A stretch of 64,000 nt of DNA from Methylococcales bacterium (GCA_026399015.1 JAPLRS010000033.1:1-64000); one strand, 5' to 3'. Counted from the first letter of the stretch, positions 35,955 to 44,854 are shown. Numbers and translations are program-made. Notes: generated by a model not told the origin, from the sequence alone.

Positions 35955-36863
35955 TTAACCGTTAGATTTAATATATTCTCTAGCTACTTCAAAAGCATGT
36001 TCAAAATGCAAATAAACTGGCTTTTCACTGCTAATCATTTTTTTCAATAAACGATTTTGTGCTTGATACTTTACGTTACCGATAGCTAAAGCACCGATAC
36101 CCACAGCACCACTAATAGAACCTTCAATAGGCGCACCATTGTGGAATGCATCAACACCTGCGATACCAGCGGGTGGCACTGCATTAACATCTGCAGCTAC
36201 TTTTAATTGTGGAGCAGACGCGATTAATTCTGCGCTTAATAGTTCAATACCAGCCGCACCAGTTGCAAACACGATATCCGCTGTTTTGATGTATTCAGCT
36301 TTATCTGCATCAGCACCCGCAGTCACAGTAATCTTACCGTCACCAAATTCGTTGCTACATAAATCAGCAACCAATTGCGCTTTTTCTAATTGTCTACCAA
36401 TGATTCTTACATTAGCACCTGCTTGCGCTGAAATAACAGCTGCAGCCTGACCCACTGGACCAGTACCACCTAAAGCTAAAATATTTTTGCCTTCTAAAGT
36501 GGTGTTAAATTTTGTAATTAATTCATGTTCAACCGCGGCAACCATCCCAGCAGCCGTTGTAAATGCACCACTTGGATCTGCAAAAACAGATACTTCAAAA
36601 GGTGGCACCATTGAACGCTTAGCTGTTTTCAACATGTCCATTGCTTGCTTAGTATCACGACCGCCAATAAAAATACCGGTACGTTTTAAATTTTTTGTGC
36701 TTCTTGAAAAGATAGCATCTTGAACTAAGCCCTGTACTTCACTTGGTTCAACATTAATATATGGAAGTGCAGTTAACCAACCCGCATCCAATGCCATATT
36801 TACGTCGAAAGGACTTAAATTTTTAGCGGTTGTTAACATGTGTAAAATGAATGGTTTTTCCAT
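35955..36863 (-). CDS. mtdB: NAD(P)-dependent methylene-tetrahydromethanopterin dehydrogenase
   Basis: Oxidises methylene-H4MPT to methenyl-H4MPT in the formaldehyde oxidation pathway of methylotrophs. The 302-residue protein has MtdA/MtdB blocks: MVPPFEVSVFADPSGAFTTAAG, the Rossmann motif GGTGPVGQAAAV near 133-144, IIGRQLEKAQ with an Arg able to hold the NADP phosphate, AADVNAVPPAGI and IGALAIGNVKY. A textbook TTAAGGAGATATC site precedes the ATG. A paralogue follows in the same operon. The H4MPT pathway is restricted to methylotrophs and a few others among proteobacteria, so this gene is the main clue to lifestyle. Confidence 0.88.
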   Translation of the reverse strand: MEKPFILHMLTTAKNLSPFDVNMALDAGWLTALPYINVEPSEVQGLVQDAIFSRSTKNLKRTGIFIGGRDTKQAMDMLKTAKRSMVPPFEVSVFADPSGAFTTAAGMVAAVEHELITKFNTTLEGKNILALGGTGPVGQAAAVISAQAGANVRIIGRQLEKAQLVADLCSNEFGDGKITVTAGADADKAEYIKTADIVFATGAAGIELLSAELIASAPQLKVAADVNAVPPAGIAGVDAFHNGAPIEGSISGAVGIGALAIGNVKYQAQNRLLKKMISSEKPVYLHFEHAFEVAREYIKSNG

Positions 36864-36983
36864 GATATCTCCTTAAAATATTCAGCGGATAAGTATAAAA
36901 GAAAAAATTACAACGTACTCGCTTATTTACGTGAGAAACGGTAATTCTAAAGAATTTATCTAATAAAACGGGGCCAAATCAAT

Positions 36984-39551
36984 CTATATCAATTTTTTTA
37001 GTTTATAAATTAAATCCAGAGCCTCCCTAGGACTTAACTCATCAGGCACAACGCTCTCCAAAAACACCACAACCGGATGGCAGGTATTTGATGAAAAAAT
37101 ATCAAATTGATTAGACCCCACCGATGCTTGTTGCTCGGTATAAGCTAGTTCTTCTAAATGTCTTAACTTTATTTTAGCATTTTCTATGACAGATTTAGGC
37201 ACACCAGCCAAAGATGCAACTTGCAACCCATAACTTTGATTTGCGGCACCGTCTTTTACGGTATGTAAAAAAACAATCTTATCGCCATACTCCATGGCAT
37301 CTAAATGCACATTATGAATCGTTTTTTGCTCATCAGCTAAAGATGTCAGCTCAAAATAATGCGTGGCAAATAAAGTAAACGCTTTAGTTTCTTTAGCTAA
37401 ATAATCCGCACAAGCCCAAGCCAAAGACAAGCCATCAAAGGTACTGGTGCCTCGACCAATTTCATCCATAAGAATCAAACTTTGCGCTGTTGCGTTATGC
37501 AAAATATTAGCAGTTTCAGTCATCTCCACCATAAAAGTAGAACGACCACTGGCCAAATCATCTGACGCACCGATACGCGTAAAAATCTTATCAATCGGAC
37601 CACAAGTCATCGCCTTAGCAGGCACATAACATCCCATATGCGCAATTAAAACCAATAATGCAGCTTGACGCATATAAGTAGATTTACCGCCCATATTAGG
37701 CCCAGTAATTACCAACATGCGCCGCTGATTAGAGAACAACAAATCATTTGCCACAAAAGGAATATCAGATACCTGCTCAACCACCAAGTGCCGACCGGCT
37801 TCTATAGATAAACCCGTTTTAGTCGTTAACGTGGGTTGCGATAAATTTAAACTGTCCGCACGCTCAGCAAAAGTAACCAGCACATCCAACTCAGCCAAAG
37901 CCATCGCGCATTGCTGTAATGGCACTAAAGATAAAGCCAACTCATTTAATAAAGCGTCATACAAAGCTTTTTCAAAACTTAGCGATTTCTCTTTTGCACT
38001 GAGTACCTTATCTTCAAATAACTTTAATTCTTCGGTAATATAGCGCTCCGCACCTTTTAAAGTTTGTTTTCGGGTGTAATGCGGAGGAATTTTGTCGGCG
38101 TGTAAATGCGATATCTCTATGTAATAACCGTGTACCCGATTGTAATTAACTTTTAAGGTTGAAATCCCAGTTGCCGCCTTTTCTCGATTCTCCATATCAA
38201 TCAAAAACTGATCAGCGTTCTGACTTAAATCCCGCAGTTCATCAAGCTCTTGACTGTACCCCCTAGCAATAACACCACCGTCTCTCATTAATACCGGCGG
38301 ATTATCTATAATGGCACTTTGTAACAAACTTAATAATTCAGGATGCTCGCCAATATGCTGGCTCAAGAAACCGAGTCTATCTGCCTCGCCCACCACTAAG
38401 GCTTCTTGCAATGCGGGCAATACCGCTAAAGTATTTCGTAAGACCAATAAATCTCTAGGTCTCGCTGACTTTAAAGCAATACGAGAACTAATTCGCTCAA
38501 TATCACCCACCTGCCTCAGCAACGCGTAAGTCGTTTTATATTGATTACTTTTAAGCAACTGCTCAATACACGCATAGCGGCGAATTAAAACCGTATGATC
38601 ACGCAAAGGTCTATTAATCCAGCGTCTTAAACATCGGCTACCCATAGCCGTGGCCGTTTTATCTAAAACACCCACCAAGGTAAACTCAATTTGGCCAGAT
38701 GGATGATAATCCAACTCCAAATTACGCCGAGTCGCTGCATCTAATAAAATACTATCGGTACTACTTTCGGTGCTAATACCCTGAATATGAGGCAGTGCGG
38801 CTTGCTGAGTATCTTTAACATACTGTAATAAAGCGCCTGCCGCCGCTACCGCAGCATTTAAGGCATCACAACCAAAACCTTTAAGATCCAAAGTATTAAA
38901 CTGAGTTAACACCCTTTGCCGCGCACTATCTTGATCAAAATGCCAGGGAGGTCTACGACACAATCCTGTGCGCTGTTGAAGATTAGCGGGCAAAGACCAA
39001 TCTTCACTAAACAGCAATTCAGCCGGCTTAAGACGACTTAACTCACTTAACAACTGATCCTCGGTAGCCACTTCTTGTAAAATAAAGCGCCCACTGGTTA
39101 AATCTAAACTAGCAATGCCAAATTTTTTATCCAGCAAGCTAATCGCCACCAACAAATTATCTTTTCTATCTTCAAGTAAAGCTTCATCGGTGACCGTACC
39201 TGGCGTAACAATCCTAACAACTTTACGATCAACTGGGCCTTTAGAAGTAGCAGGATCACCCACTTGCTCACAAATAGCAATTGATTCACCATGCCGTAAC
39301 AACCTAGCCAGATAACCTTCTGCAGCATGATAAGGAATACCCGCCATAGGAATCGGTAAACCCGCAGATTGGCCTCTGCTCGTTAAAGTTATATCTAAAA
39401 TTTGCGCCGCTTTCTTAGCATCATCAAAAAATAACTCATAAAAATCCCCCATTCTATAAAATAGCAGGGTATCTAAATGGTCCGCTTTGATGCGTAAAAA
39501 TTGCTGCATCATAGGCGTATGTTGATCGATTATTTTTTGTTTTATACTCAT
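36984..39551 (-). CDS. mutS: DNA mismatch repair protein MutS
   Basis: The mismatch-recognition ATPase, 855 residues. The mismatch-binding domain holds the Phe-X-Glu motif in [11 protein letters not shown] near residues 34-44. The Walker A motif GPNMGGKST is near 617 and the Walker [13 protein letters not shown] near 697, followed by the helix-turn-helix dimer region. It is divergent from pncC with only 36 nt between the two ATGs, so each promoter must lie partly inside the other gene. Confidence 0.97.
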   Translation of the reverse strand: MSIKQKIIDQHTPMMQQFLRIKADHLDTLLFYRMGDFYELFFDDAKKAAQILDITLTSRGQSAGLPIPMAGIPYHAAEGYLARLLRHGESIAICEQVGDPATSKGPVDRKVVRIVTPGTVTDEALLEDRKDNLLVAISLLDKKFGIASLDLTSGRFILQEVATEDQLLSELSRLKPAELLFSEDWSLPANLQQRTGLCRRPPWHFDQDSARQRVLTQFNTLDLKGFGCDALNAAVAAAGALLQYVKDTQQAALPHIQGISTESSTDSILLDAATRRNLELDYHPSGQIEFTLVGVLDKTATAMGSRCLRRWINRPLRDHTVLIRRYACIEQLLKSNQYKTTYALLRQVGDIERISSRIALKSARPRDLLVLRNTLAVLPALQEALVVGEADRLGFLSQHIGEHPELLSLLQSAIIDNPPVLMRDGGVIARGYSQELDELRDLSQNADQFLIDMENREKAATGISTLKVNYNRVHGYYIEISHLHADKIPPHYTRKQTLKGAERYITEELKLFEDKVLSAKEKSLSFEKALYDALLNELALSLVPLQQCAMALAELDVLVTFAERADSLNLSQPTLTTKTGLSIEAGRHLVVEQVSDIPFVANDLLFSNQRRMLVITGPNMGGKSTYMRQAALLVLIAHMGCYVPAKAMTCGPIDKIFTRIGASDDLASGRSTFMVEMTETANILHNATAQSLILMDEIGRGTSTFDGLSLAWACADYLAKETKAFTLFATHYFELTSLADEQKTIHNVHLDAMEYGDKIVFLHTVKDGAANQSYGLQVASLAGVPKSVIENAKIKLRHLEELAYTEQQASVGSNQFDIFSSNTCHPVVVFLESVVPDELSPREALDLIYKLKKLI

Positions 39552-39587
39552 CGTATTATTTTATCTAAAGTTTACCTTTGTCACATC

Positions 39588-40064
39588 ATGAATAACGAAC
39601 TATTCGACATTGCCGAAGTAACTGGGCAACAATTAAAGTCAAAAGGAATGAAAGTTGTTACAGCGGAATCTTGCACGGGCGGATGGATTGCCCAAGTTAT
39701 TACAGAAATAGCCGGAAGCTCAGCTTGGTTTGATAGAGGATTTGTAACTTATAGCAATATCTCTAAAATCGAGATGCTGGGAGTCAATATCAAAACACTA
39801 GATACTTTTGGTGCAGTCAGCGCACAAACGGCAGTTGAAATGGTTAATGGAGCATTAACTCACAGCACTGCCGATTGTGCTATAGCGGTTACCGGTATAG
39901 CTGGCCCTGATGGTGGCTCAGCAGAAAAACCAGTTGGGACAGTCTTTATTGCTTGGGGCTATAAAAACCAACCATGTCACGTTATACAAAAAGAATTTAA
40001 AGGAACTCGTCAAGAAATTAGATCTCAAACTGTAAAAGCCGCACTACAAGGCCTTACTATTTAA
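39588..40064 (+). CDS. pncC: Nicotinamide-nucleotide amidohydrolase, CinA C-terminal family
   Basis: A 158-residue stand-alone CinA C-terminal domain that deamidates NMN to NaMN in pyridine-nucleotide salvage. Diagnostic segments are TAESCTGGWIAQ near residues 25-36 and AVTGIAGPDGGSAEKPVGTVFIAW near 98-121. The ATG at 39588 fits the family N-terminus; the earlier in-frame ATG at 39501 lies inside mutS. In Pseudomonas the same gene sits between mutS and recA; recA does not follow here. Confidence 0.9.
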   Translation: MNNELFDIAEVTGQQLKSKGMKVVTAESCTGGWIAQVITEIAGSSAWFDRGFVTYSNISKIEMLGVNIKTLDTFGAVSAQTAVEMVNGALTHSTADCAIAVTGIAGPDGGSAEKPVGTVFIAWGYKNQPCHVIQKEFKGTRQEIRSQTVKAALQGLTI

Positions 40065-40285
40065 AATCCAAATTCAGACTCATCTAAATCTTCAAACAAC
40101 TCTTTTAAACGCTTCTTTTCCCAATATATTTCAATTTTTCTTCTAGCATCGGTTTTTGCCGCGTCGTCTTCAAAACCACCGGTTAAGGAAGCCAAATCCG
40201 CACCATCAAAAACATCTTCATCAATATCTGTTTCTGATTTATCGTGCACACTTGAACTATTGGCTGACTTGGAAGAATCTTTCAT
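40061..40285 (-). CDS. PA3496-family small acidic protein
   Basis: A 74-residue, highly acidic protein. The C-terminal segment ARRKIEIYWEKKRLKELFEDLDE matches the conserved part of the PA3496 family, annotated in Pseudomonas as a putative envelope integrity protein. The N-terminal 45 residues are disordered Ser/Asp-rich sequence. It ends convergently with pncC, overlapping by 4 nt. Function is not known. Confidence 0.75.
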   Translation of the reverse strand: MKDSSKSANSSSVHDKSETDIDEDVFDGADLASLTGGFEDDAAKTDARRKIEIYWEKKRLKELFEDLDESEFGF

Positions 40286-40496
40286 TGTTTATTCGCCTCC
40301 ATTTAATTACGATAATATTAAAATCGCAACATAATTATATGTAAAGAAAAAAAACATTAGCAAGGCAAAAATTAACTTATCATAGAACAATAGTCATTGA
40401 ATATTTATCAGGTTAAAATCTGACCATGACAACTCATTAATACTAAATTGATTTATCATAAAAAACTAAGGCATTACCTTAAACTACCCATATTCT

Positions 40497-40844
40497 ATGA
40501 AAAACAACACTCTAGAAATCCCAAGCTCCACAGATTTTTTCACGTCTGATCAACTCTTAAACAATGTCGGCACGCCATTTATCATTGGTTTAGCCATAGG
40601 CTACTTTGCAAAAAAAATGTTGCTCCTTTGTCTATTGCTCTGTGGTGCTGCCATCGTCATCTTGTTTATAAGTGAATATTACGAAATCACCCAAATAAAT
40701 TATGAAAAATTAGAACACGCAGTTGAACCAGCGACCTCACTGATAAAACAATATAAAGATTTTTTAATCGCGCACCTGTTAAATTTCCCGACGAAAGGCA
40801 TAAGTGCAACCACCGGTTTTTTCTTAGGTTTTAAGTTAGGTTAA
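40497..40844 (+). CDS. FUN14-domain membrane protein
   Basis: A 115-residue membrane protein with the FUN14 pattern: a first helix with GTPFIIGLAIGYFAKKM, a second helix LLLCLLLCGAAIVILFI and a C-terminal SATTGFFLGFKLG. In eukaryotes FUN14 proteins act in mitophagy; the bacterial role is unknown. It stands alone, 83 bp upstream of tRNA-Leu. Confidence 0.75.
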   Translation: MKNNTLEIPSSTDFFTSDQLLNNVGTPFIIGLAIGYFAKKMLLLCLLLCGAAIVILFISEYYEITQINYEKLEHAVEPATSLIKQYKDFLIAHLLNFPTKGISATTGFFLGFKLG

Positions 40845-40875
40845 GAAGAAAAACTAAAAAAACCTCACATAGGGC

Positions 40876-40903
40876 TAGACAAATCTTAAGATTGCTCTAT
40901 AAT
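40876..40903 (+). promoter_or_regulatory. tRNA-Leu promoter
   Basis: TAGACA (40876-40881), a 16-bp spacer and a perfect TATAAT (40898-40903), followed by the GC-rich discriminator ACGCGTC. The arrangement fits a stringently controlled stable-RNA promoter 25 nt before the mature tRNA. Confidence 0.7.
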
Positions 40904-40927
40904 ACGCGTCTTACCAAAGTTATCGAT

Positions 40928-41014
40928 GCCTCGGTGGCGAAATTGGTAGACGCAAGGGACTTAAAATCCCTCGTTCGAAAGGACGTGCCGGTTCGACTCC
41001 GGCCCGAGGCACCA
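40928..41014 (+). tRNA. tRNA-Leu (anticodon TAA)
   Basis: An 87-nt class II tRNA. The acceptor stem GCCTCGG pairs with CCGAGGC, and CCA is encoded. The anticodon stem AGGGA/TCCCT encloses the loop CTTAAAA, giving anticodon TAA (40962-40964), which reads UUA and UUG. The long variable arm and GGTTCGACTCC T-loop fit tRNA-Leu. Confidence 0.98.
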
Positions 41015-41066
41015 TAGAATTCTAAGAGCTTACGCCGATTGCGAAGCTCTTTTTTTATGCCTGAAA
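41004..41066 (+). repeat. Direct repeat, left copy: 3' end of tRNA-Leu plus terminator
   Basis: The segment from CCGAGGC of the tRNA acceptor stem through the terminator to ATGCCTGAAA recurs at 41513-41574. The two differ at about three positions. Such duplications of a tRNA 3' end are the usual trace of site-specific integration (attL). Confidence 0.8.
41025..41057 (+). terminator. Terminator of tRNA-Leu
   Basis: The stem AGAGCTT (41025-41031) pairs with AAGCTCT (41044-41050), with a 12-nt loop, followed by seven T. In the copy at 41513-41574 the left arm reads AGCGCTT, so that hairpin is weakened. Confidence 0.85.
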
Positions 41067-41127
41067 GAAAGTATCCCGCTTTTGCCCTATTTAACACCCC
41101 TTCAATGAACAACCACCAAAACAATAA

Positions 41128-41262
41128 GATTCCTTGTTAAATGGCCGTGCCGAAATACTAGTTACATTAAATATTGCTGATTTTGTTCCCGCCAGTCAGT
41201 TTCGACTGCCGGTATTAACGCCAGGTGCATTTTTGCGCCAATTACAAGAGGAGAACACCTGA
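41128..41262 (+). pseudogene. C-terminal remnant of a PIN-domain toxin gene
   Basis: Directly upstream of the antitoxin gene an open frame without a start codon encodes about 44 residues ending at TGA 41260-41262. It contains NGRAEILVTLNIADFVPASQ and VLTPGAFLRQL, which match the C-terminus of COG1569-type PIN toxins (NGRAD-LVTFN-DF...TP-EFL). The N-terminal two thirds, with the first catalytic Asp and Glu residues, are absent and an in-frame stop lies at 41125-41127. The remnant's stop overlaps the antitoxin ATG (TGATG), so the original two-gene order is kept. Confidence 0.75.
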
Positions 41263-41501
41263 TGACCAATTATGCACTCCGTGTTCCGGAATCATTATTT
41301 ACCTATGCACGAAAGATTGCAGAAGAAGAGCATGTATCTATGAATCAATTTTTTGTCATGGCTATTGCCGAAAAAGTTTCTGCATTAAAAACTGAGACCT
41401 ATTTCTATGAACGACAATCTCGTGGCGAAATCAACGCATTTGATACATGGCTATCATCAAGCCCTGATAAAGAGCCAATTCTAGGTGATGAACTAAATTG
41501 A
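41262..41501 (+). CDS. Antitoxin of a PIN-toxin module (ribbon-helix-helix, HicB/CopG-like)
   Basis: A 79-residue protein beginning MTNYALRVPESLFTYARKIAEEEHVSMNQFF, the ribbon-helix-helix pattern of HicB C-terminal and CopG-type antitoxins, followed by an acidic tail likely to bind the toxin. A GAGGAG site lies ahead of the ATG at 41262. The partner toxin gene survives only as a 3' fragment. It lies between two copies of the tRNA-Leu 3' end, so it arrived with or inside a mobile segment. Confidence 0.75.
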   Translation: MTNYALRVPESLFTYARKIAEEEHVSMNQFFVMAIAEKVSALKTETYFYERQSRGEINAFDTWLSSSPDKEPILGDELN

Positions 41502-41512
41502 AGCATATATTC

Positions 41513-41574
41513 CGAGGCGCCATAGAATTCTAAGCGCTTACGCCGATTGCGAAGCTCTTTTTTTATGCCTGAAA
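41513..41574 (+). repeat. Direct repeat, right copy of the tRNA-Leu 3' end
   Basis: The copy begins 12 nt after the antitoxin stop. It retains CCGAGGC, GAATTCTAAG, CTTACGCCGATTGCGAAGCTC and the seven T but lacks the rest of the tRNA. With the left copy it encloses 446 bp (41067-41512). This is consistent with attR of a much-reduced island. No integrase gene is present nearby. Confidence 0.8.
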
Positions 41575-41738
41575 TTACTTGGTAACCCTTGGGCAAATTT
41601 CAGAACCTGATCTAAAGTAATAAACAGCAATACCTGCCCTGCCCCTTTAAAATAAATATCAAAAGCAAAAGAAGACCAACATTAGCTGTCTTTACTATTT
41701 CCTAAACATTCCCTCATCTAAACATTTTGGTTAGACAT

Positions 41739-41762
41739 AAAAAAACCCCAGTTAAGGGGCTT
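41739..41762 (-). terminator. Terminator of the small secreted-protein gene
   Basis: On the minus strand AGCCCC / GGGGTT around a 6-nt loop is followed by seven T. It lies 26 bp after the stop of the gene ending at 41788. Confidence 0.8.
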
Positions 41763-41787
41763 GATTTAAACTATTTATTAATATTAT

Positions 41788-42156
41788 TTATAAAGCAGAT
41801 TCATTTACACATTCAACCCCATAAAGTGAGGGATCACCTTGAATAAGACATTGCGTGACTGTACCAGTTAGTAGATTAGTAATAACTGCAAATTTTGGAT
41901 CGAACTGCCCACCGACAATTGACAATTGAGCGTTACCTAATAATTTAGATTTTGGTGCAGCACCTATGTTTTTACATTGGGGGATATATTGATCACTATA
42001 GTGCGCAGTGTTACATTGAGTAATTACACCACTAATCAAATTCAACATGACCACACCCCCGTTCCATTGCGCTTGTAAATACTTTCCCGTCGCATAACTT
42101 AGTTCGCACAAGCTTAATAACAGAACAATTAAAATTAAATAGTATCTTTTATTCAT
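41788..42156 (-). CDS. Small secreted protein with a duplicated Cys motif
   Basis: A 122-residue exported protein of unknown function. A signal peptide covers about the first 21 residues (hydrophobic LILIVLLLSLCELSYA). The mature part contains two related units: LISGVITQCNTAHYSDQYIPQC and LLTGTVTQCLIQGDPSLYGVEC, each with two cysteines that could form a disulfide. The ATG at 42156 is chosen over a TTG five codons upstream. It follows the collagen-like gene at 42204 by 47 bp on the same strand and has its own terminator, so the three minus-strand genes may form one unit. Confidence 0.65.
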   Translation of the reverse strand: MNKRYYLILIVLLLSLCELSYATGKYLQAQWNGGVVMLNLISGVITQCNTAHYSDQYIPQCKNIGAAPKSKLLGNAQLSIVGGQFDPKFAVITNLLTGTVTQCLIQGDPSLYGVECVNESAL

Positions 42157-42203
42157 AAAATGTAATATCAATTCTTTGGTAAAAATTTAGGTTTAAGAAA
42201 TAG

Positions 42204-43223
42204 TTAAAAAGCCCGCACCGCACGCGCTAGGCCAACATCGCTCTTACTGCCGACAAGCTGTATAAAGTCAACATGGAAGCCCTGCAACCACGCACCGCCG
42301 CTATCGAACTCCGAAGAACTCCAGTAGGCGCTAAAAGCATAAAACCCACCTACAACGGATCTTTGAGTATACAATAAGTTAAGCTCATCCTTAGAAGGCA
42401 AGTACCAATCACTGTAGCCATTAAGCACATAAGCATCAACAATTTTAGCTACGGTATTAGCTTCACTACAGCCGTTAACTATCGCAGCAGTATTCGCAGC
42501 GCCTGTGCCTATTGCTGTGCCCTGAGCCCCAGCAATTGAAGTCCCATAGCAGCCCCACGCCACATAAGCACCATTATTTACATCTGCTGGAGCAACTTCT
42601 AAGCCATGTAATCCACCATCTGTTACATAAAACACCTTTCCTCCAGCTGGGCCAGTTTCACCAATTGTATAAGGACTGGTACCTGGACAATAATATAAAA
42701 CCCAAGTAGGTACACCTTCACATAAAGCTAGCGTCGGTTTAATGTTTGGATCTGGCTGGATTACCGGCACTACTTGCCATTGAGTGCCATCCCAATACTG
42801 CATATCCCCAACATTATTACCAGCTTGTGGTAATCCTGCAGGACCTCTTGGGCCTTGTAACCCCTGAATGCCTTGTTCACCTTGAATGCCTTGTGGACCA
42901 GCTAATCCCTGAATTCCTTGCTCACCTTTAGCACCGGTATCGCCCTTAGGTCCTTGAATCCCTTGAACACCATTCAACCCCGTAATCACACTCCCCAACA
43001 ACTTCCATTTATCAGTATTGGCACTTACAGACTTATTCTTGTTCTTAATGATCGCAATATAAGTCTGATCTTTTTCAGTGATCAAACTACCAACAGGATA
43101 GGTGGTATTAGCATTCCAAGTTCCGTAGTAGGGGCCGAGATTGATGGCAGCTTGAGCGGTTGATGTTAGCAATTTGAACGCTATTGCTAATATTATTGCG
43201 CTTTTAACATAGATATTTCGCAT
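42204..43223 (-). CDS. Collagen-like secreted protein with DUF1566 domain (Lcl-like adhesin)
   Basis: A 339-residue exported protein. Order: signal peptide (1-26); a small aromatic domain resembling carbohydrate-binding module 5/12 (YGTWNANTTYPVGSLITEKDQTY..., about 33-80); 17 Gly-X-Y triplets (residues 82-132) that should form a collagen triple helix; and a C-terminal DUF1566 domain ending GYSDWYLPSKDELNLLY ... AYWSSSEFD ... RAVRAF. The Legionella adhesin Lcl has the same collagen-plus-DUF1566 layout and binds glycosaminoglycans; an adhesive or biofilm role is therefore plausible. A second collagen-like gene lies immediately upstream. Confidence 0.8.
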   Translation of the reverse strand: MRNIYVKSAIILAIAFKLLTSTAQAAINLGPYYGTWNANTTYPVGSLITEKDQTYIAIIKNKNKSVSANTDKWKLLGSVITGLNGVQGIQGPKGDTGAKGEQGIQGLAGPQGIQGEQGIQGLQGPRGPAGLPQAGNNVGDMQYWDGTQWQVVPVIQPDPNIKPTLALCEGVPTWVLYYCPGTSPYTIGETGPAGGKVFYVTDGGLHGLEVAPADVNNGAYVAWGCYGTSIAGAQGTAIGTGAANTAAIVNGCSEANTVAKIVDAYVLNGYSDWYLPSKDELNLLYTQRSVVGGFYAFSAYWSSSEFDSGGAWLQGFHVDFIQLVGSKSDVGLARAVRAF

Positions 43224-43259
43224 GTTTATATTTGGTAACTTAAGATTATTATGACTTTG

Positions 43260-44123
43260 CTATTCAAACTTTAATGGCGCTTGAATAGGTAATACAAAAG
43301 GAAGATTCACAGGAGTGAAGCTATAAGTTGCGTAAGAAATTGTTGGATCAATTACGCTCGGATTATCAATTGTTTGTGAATGCACACAATTTACCGTAAA
43401 TGGAGGACCATATACTTTTTTCCCATTAACAATACTAATGGTGCCACGTCTAATTAAATAGTCATTAATATAAGGGAAAGTTACGCATGTATTTGAAGAA
43501 ACAATCTCATAATATGCATCGACACCGTCTACAGCATCATGGCAAATTCCTATATCCGTTAGTGTTGCAACAATAGGGGGTAGAACTTTCTTAATTACAA
43601 CACCATAGCCTTGATTCAACGGAATAATAACGTTGCCCGTAATCTTTACATTTGGCTTTTCTAAGATTGGATTACCACTGCAATCATTTGTCGTATAGTT
43701 AGCACTTTGTGTATAAAGTGTGTCATCAAATAAACTCGTGTAATCTACCTGATCAGGCTGAACCACATTAATATTGCCTACACCATCTTCCTGCAAATTC
43801 ATAAACAATCCTAAAGCTGGGATATGGACGGCCATACTGTCAAATGAACCCAAAAAACCAACCAAATCCCCTAAATACTGCGCACCACTATCATATACGC
43901 CCAATCCGCCCTTAAGGCCTTTTGCACCTGCGGGTCCAACTTCTCCTGTCTCACCCTTCAGACCTTGAATCCCTTGAGGTCCTCTTTCGCCCTTTTCACC
44001 TTTTGGCCCCGCAGGTCCTCTTGGACCAACTGGCCCTTGGGGACCAACTGCCTCTGCCATATTACTAACAACAATACTTGAAGATAAAAGCGCTATAACT
44101 GCAATGTGTTTTAGTTTGATCAT
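43260..44123 (-). CDS. Collagen-like secreted protein with unknown C-terminal domain
   Basis: A 287-residue exported protein: signal peptide (1-26, ending NMAEA), fifteen uninterrupted Gly-X-Y triplets (27-71; [19 protein letters not shown]...), then about 215 residues of mixed sequence with paired cysteines (NDCSGN, GICHDA, SNTCVTF, VNCVHS). I do not recognise the C-terminal domain. It lies 36 bp upstream of the DUF1566-bearing collagen-like gene on the same strand, so the two may be co-expressed and form mixed trimers, which is inference. Confidence 0.75.
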   Translation of the reverse strand: MIKLKHIAVIALLSSSIVVSNMAEAVGPQGPVGPRGPAGPKGEKGERGPQGIQGLKGETGEVGPAGAKGLKGGLGVYDSGAQYLGDLVGFLGSFDSMAVHIPALGLFMNLQEDGVGNINVVQPDQVDYTSLFDDTLYTQSANYTTNDCSGNPILEKPNVKITGNVIIPLNQGYGVVIKKVLPPIVATLTDIGICHDAVDGVDAYYEIVSSNTCVTFPYINDYLIRRGTISIVNGKKVYGPPFTVNCVHSQTIDNPSVIDPTISYATYSFTPVNLPFVLPIQAPLKFE

Positions 44124-44488
44124 AATTTAGATTGTTTTAAGTTTGCGTTTGAATAAGATTAAACTTAGGCCAGACAGGAATAGCCATTGTTAAAAATCTA
44201 TTACCCATGAAATACTCAATATTTAATTGTAAGGGAGGTGGATAATTATGAGTATTAAATAATAATATTGTTATTTGATAAAGGATTATCTTTAGAAAAG
44301 TGAAGTATTTAGTATCATAAAACCGTAACAATATATTAATTTATGGATGACATCTGCAATTAATGATAAATAAATTATTGTGGAGTGGTTAACAAATACA
44401 ATGTTATTGGTTTATTATGTCGATACAATTTACTGGGATATCAAACCCTGTGACTATGTAACAGTAAAATTATTAGCCAGGAAAACAC
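44124..44488. other. 365-bp AT-rich intergenic region
   Basis: Divergent spacer between the collagen-like gene (minus) and the DUF2628 gene (plus). No convincing promoter pair, hairpin or repeat was found. A 64-residue minus-strand open frame (44137-44331) lacks a good ribosome site and family resemblance and is not called. Confidence 0.5.
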
Positions 44489-44854
44489 ATGAATCAATTT
44501 AAAGTTTTTAAACACCCAGTTGGAACAATAGAAGCTGTTAAGCAGGGTTGGTGTTGGCCAGCATTTTTTTTCGGTTTTATGTGGGCATTATTTTCTAAGA
44601 TGTGGGCAATTGGCTTAAGTGTTATAGCCTTAATTTTTTTGATTGGAGTGGTTACCGGACCCGATATATCAGACGGTGCAAATGGTTTTATCAATCTTTG
44701 TGGGTTTATATTAGCAATTGTTTTCGGACTTAAAGGCAACGCATGGAGAGAGGAAAATCTTCGTTCTAGAGGCTTTGATCTGATTGATACGGTTACAGAA
44801 TCGAATAAAGATGGCGCTATTGCATTAGCATTGAAGAATATAGTAGCCCATTAA
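44489..44854 (+). CDS. DUF2628 family membrane protein
   Basis: A 121-residue inner-membrane protein of the DUF2628 family. It begins with the family pattern FKHPVGTIEAVKQGWCWPAFFFGFMWALF, has three hydrophobic segments (about 22-38, 42-56, 67-82) and the conserved GLKGNAWREENLRSRGF loop. The C-terminal 25 residues are soluble. An AGGAAA site precedes the ATG. Function unknown. Confidence 0.82.
   Translation: MNQFKVFKHPVGTIEAVKQGWCWPAFFFGFMWALFSKMWAIGLSVIALIFLIGVVTGPDISDGANGFINLCGFILAIVFGLKGNAWREENLRSRGFDLIDTVTESNKDGAIALALKNIVAH

Noticed and set aside
40897-41124. 75-residue minus-strand frame across tRNA-Leu
   Set aside because: It is the antisense of the tRNA and its terminator; the peptide contains the well-known tRNA-derived SGRSRTGTSF pattern.
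41405-41596. 63-residue minus-strand frame
   Set aside because: It reads the antisense of the antitoxin gene and the second copy of the tRNA terminator repeat.
42204-44123. Phage tail-fibre genes (collagen repeats occur in phage fibres)
   Set aside because: Both proteins carry Sec signal peptides and no phage structural or lysis genes are nearby.
44137-44331. 64-residue minus-strand frame upstream of a collagen-like gene
   Set aside because: No ribosome site, no signal peptide and no family; it lies in the AT-rich promoter region.
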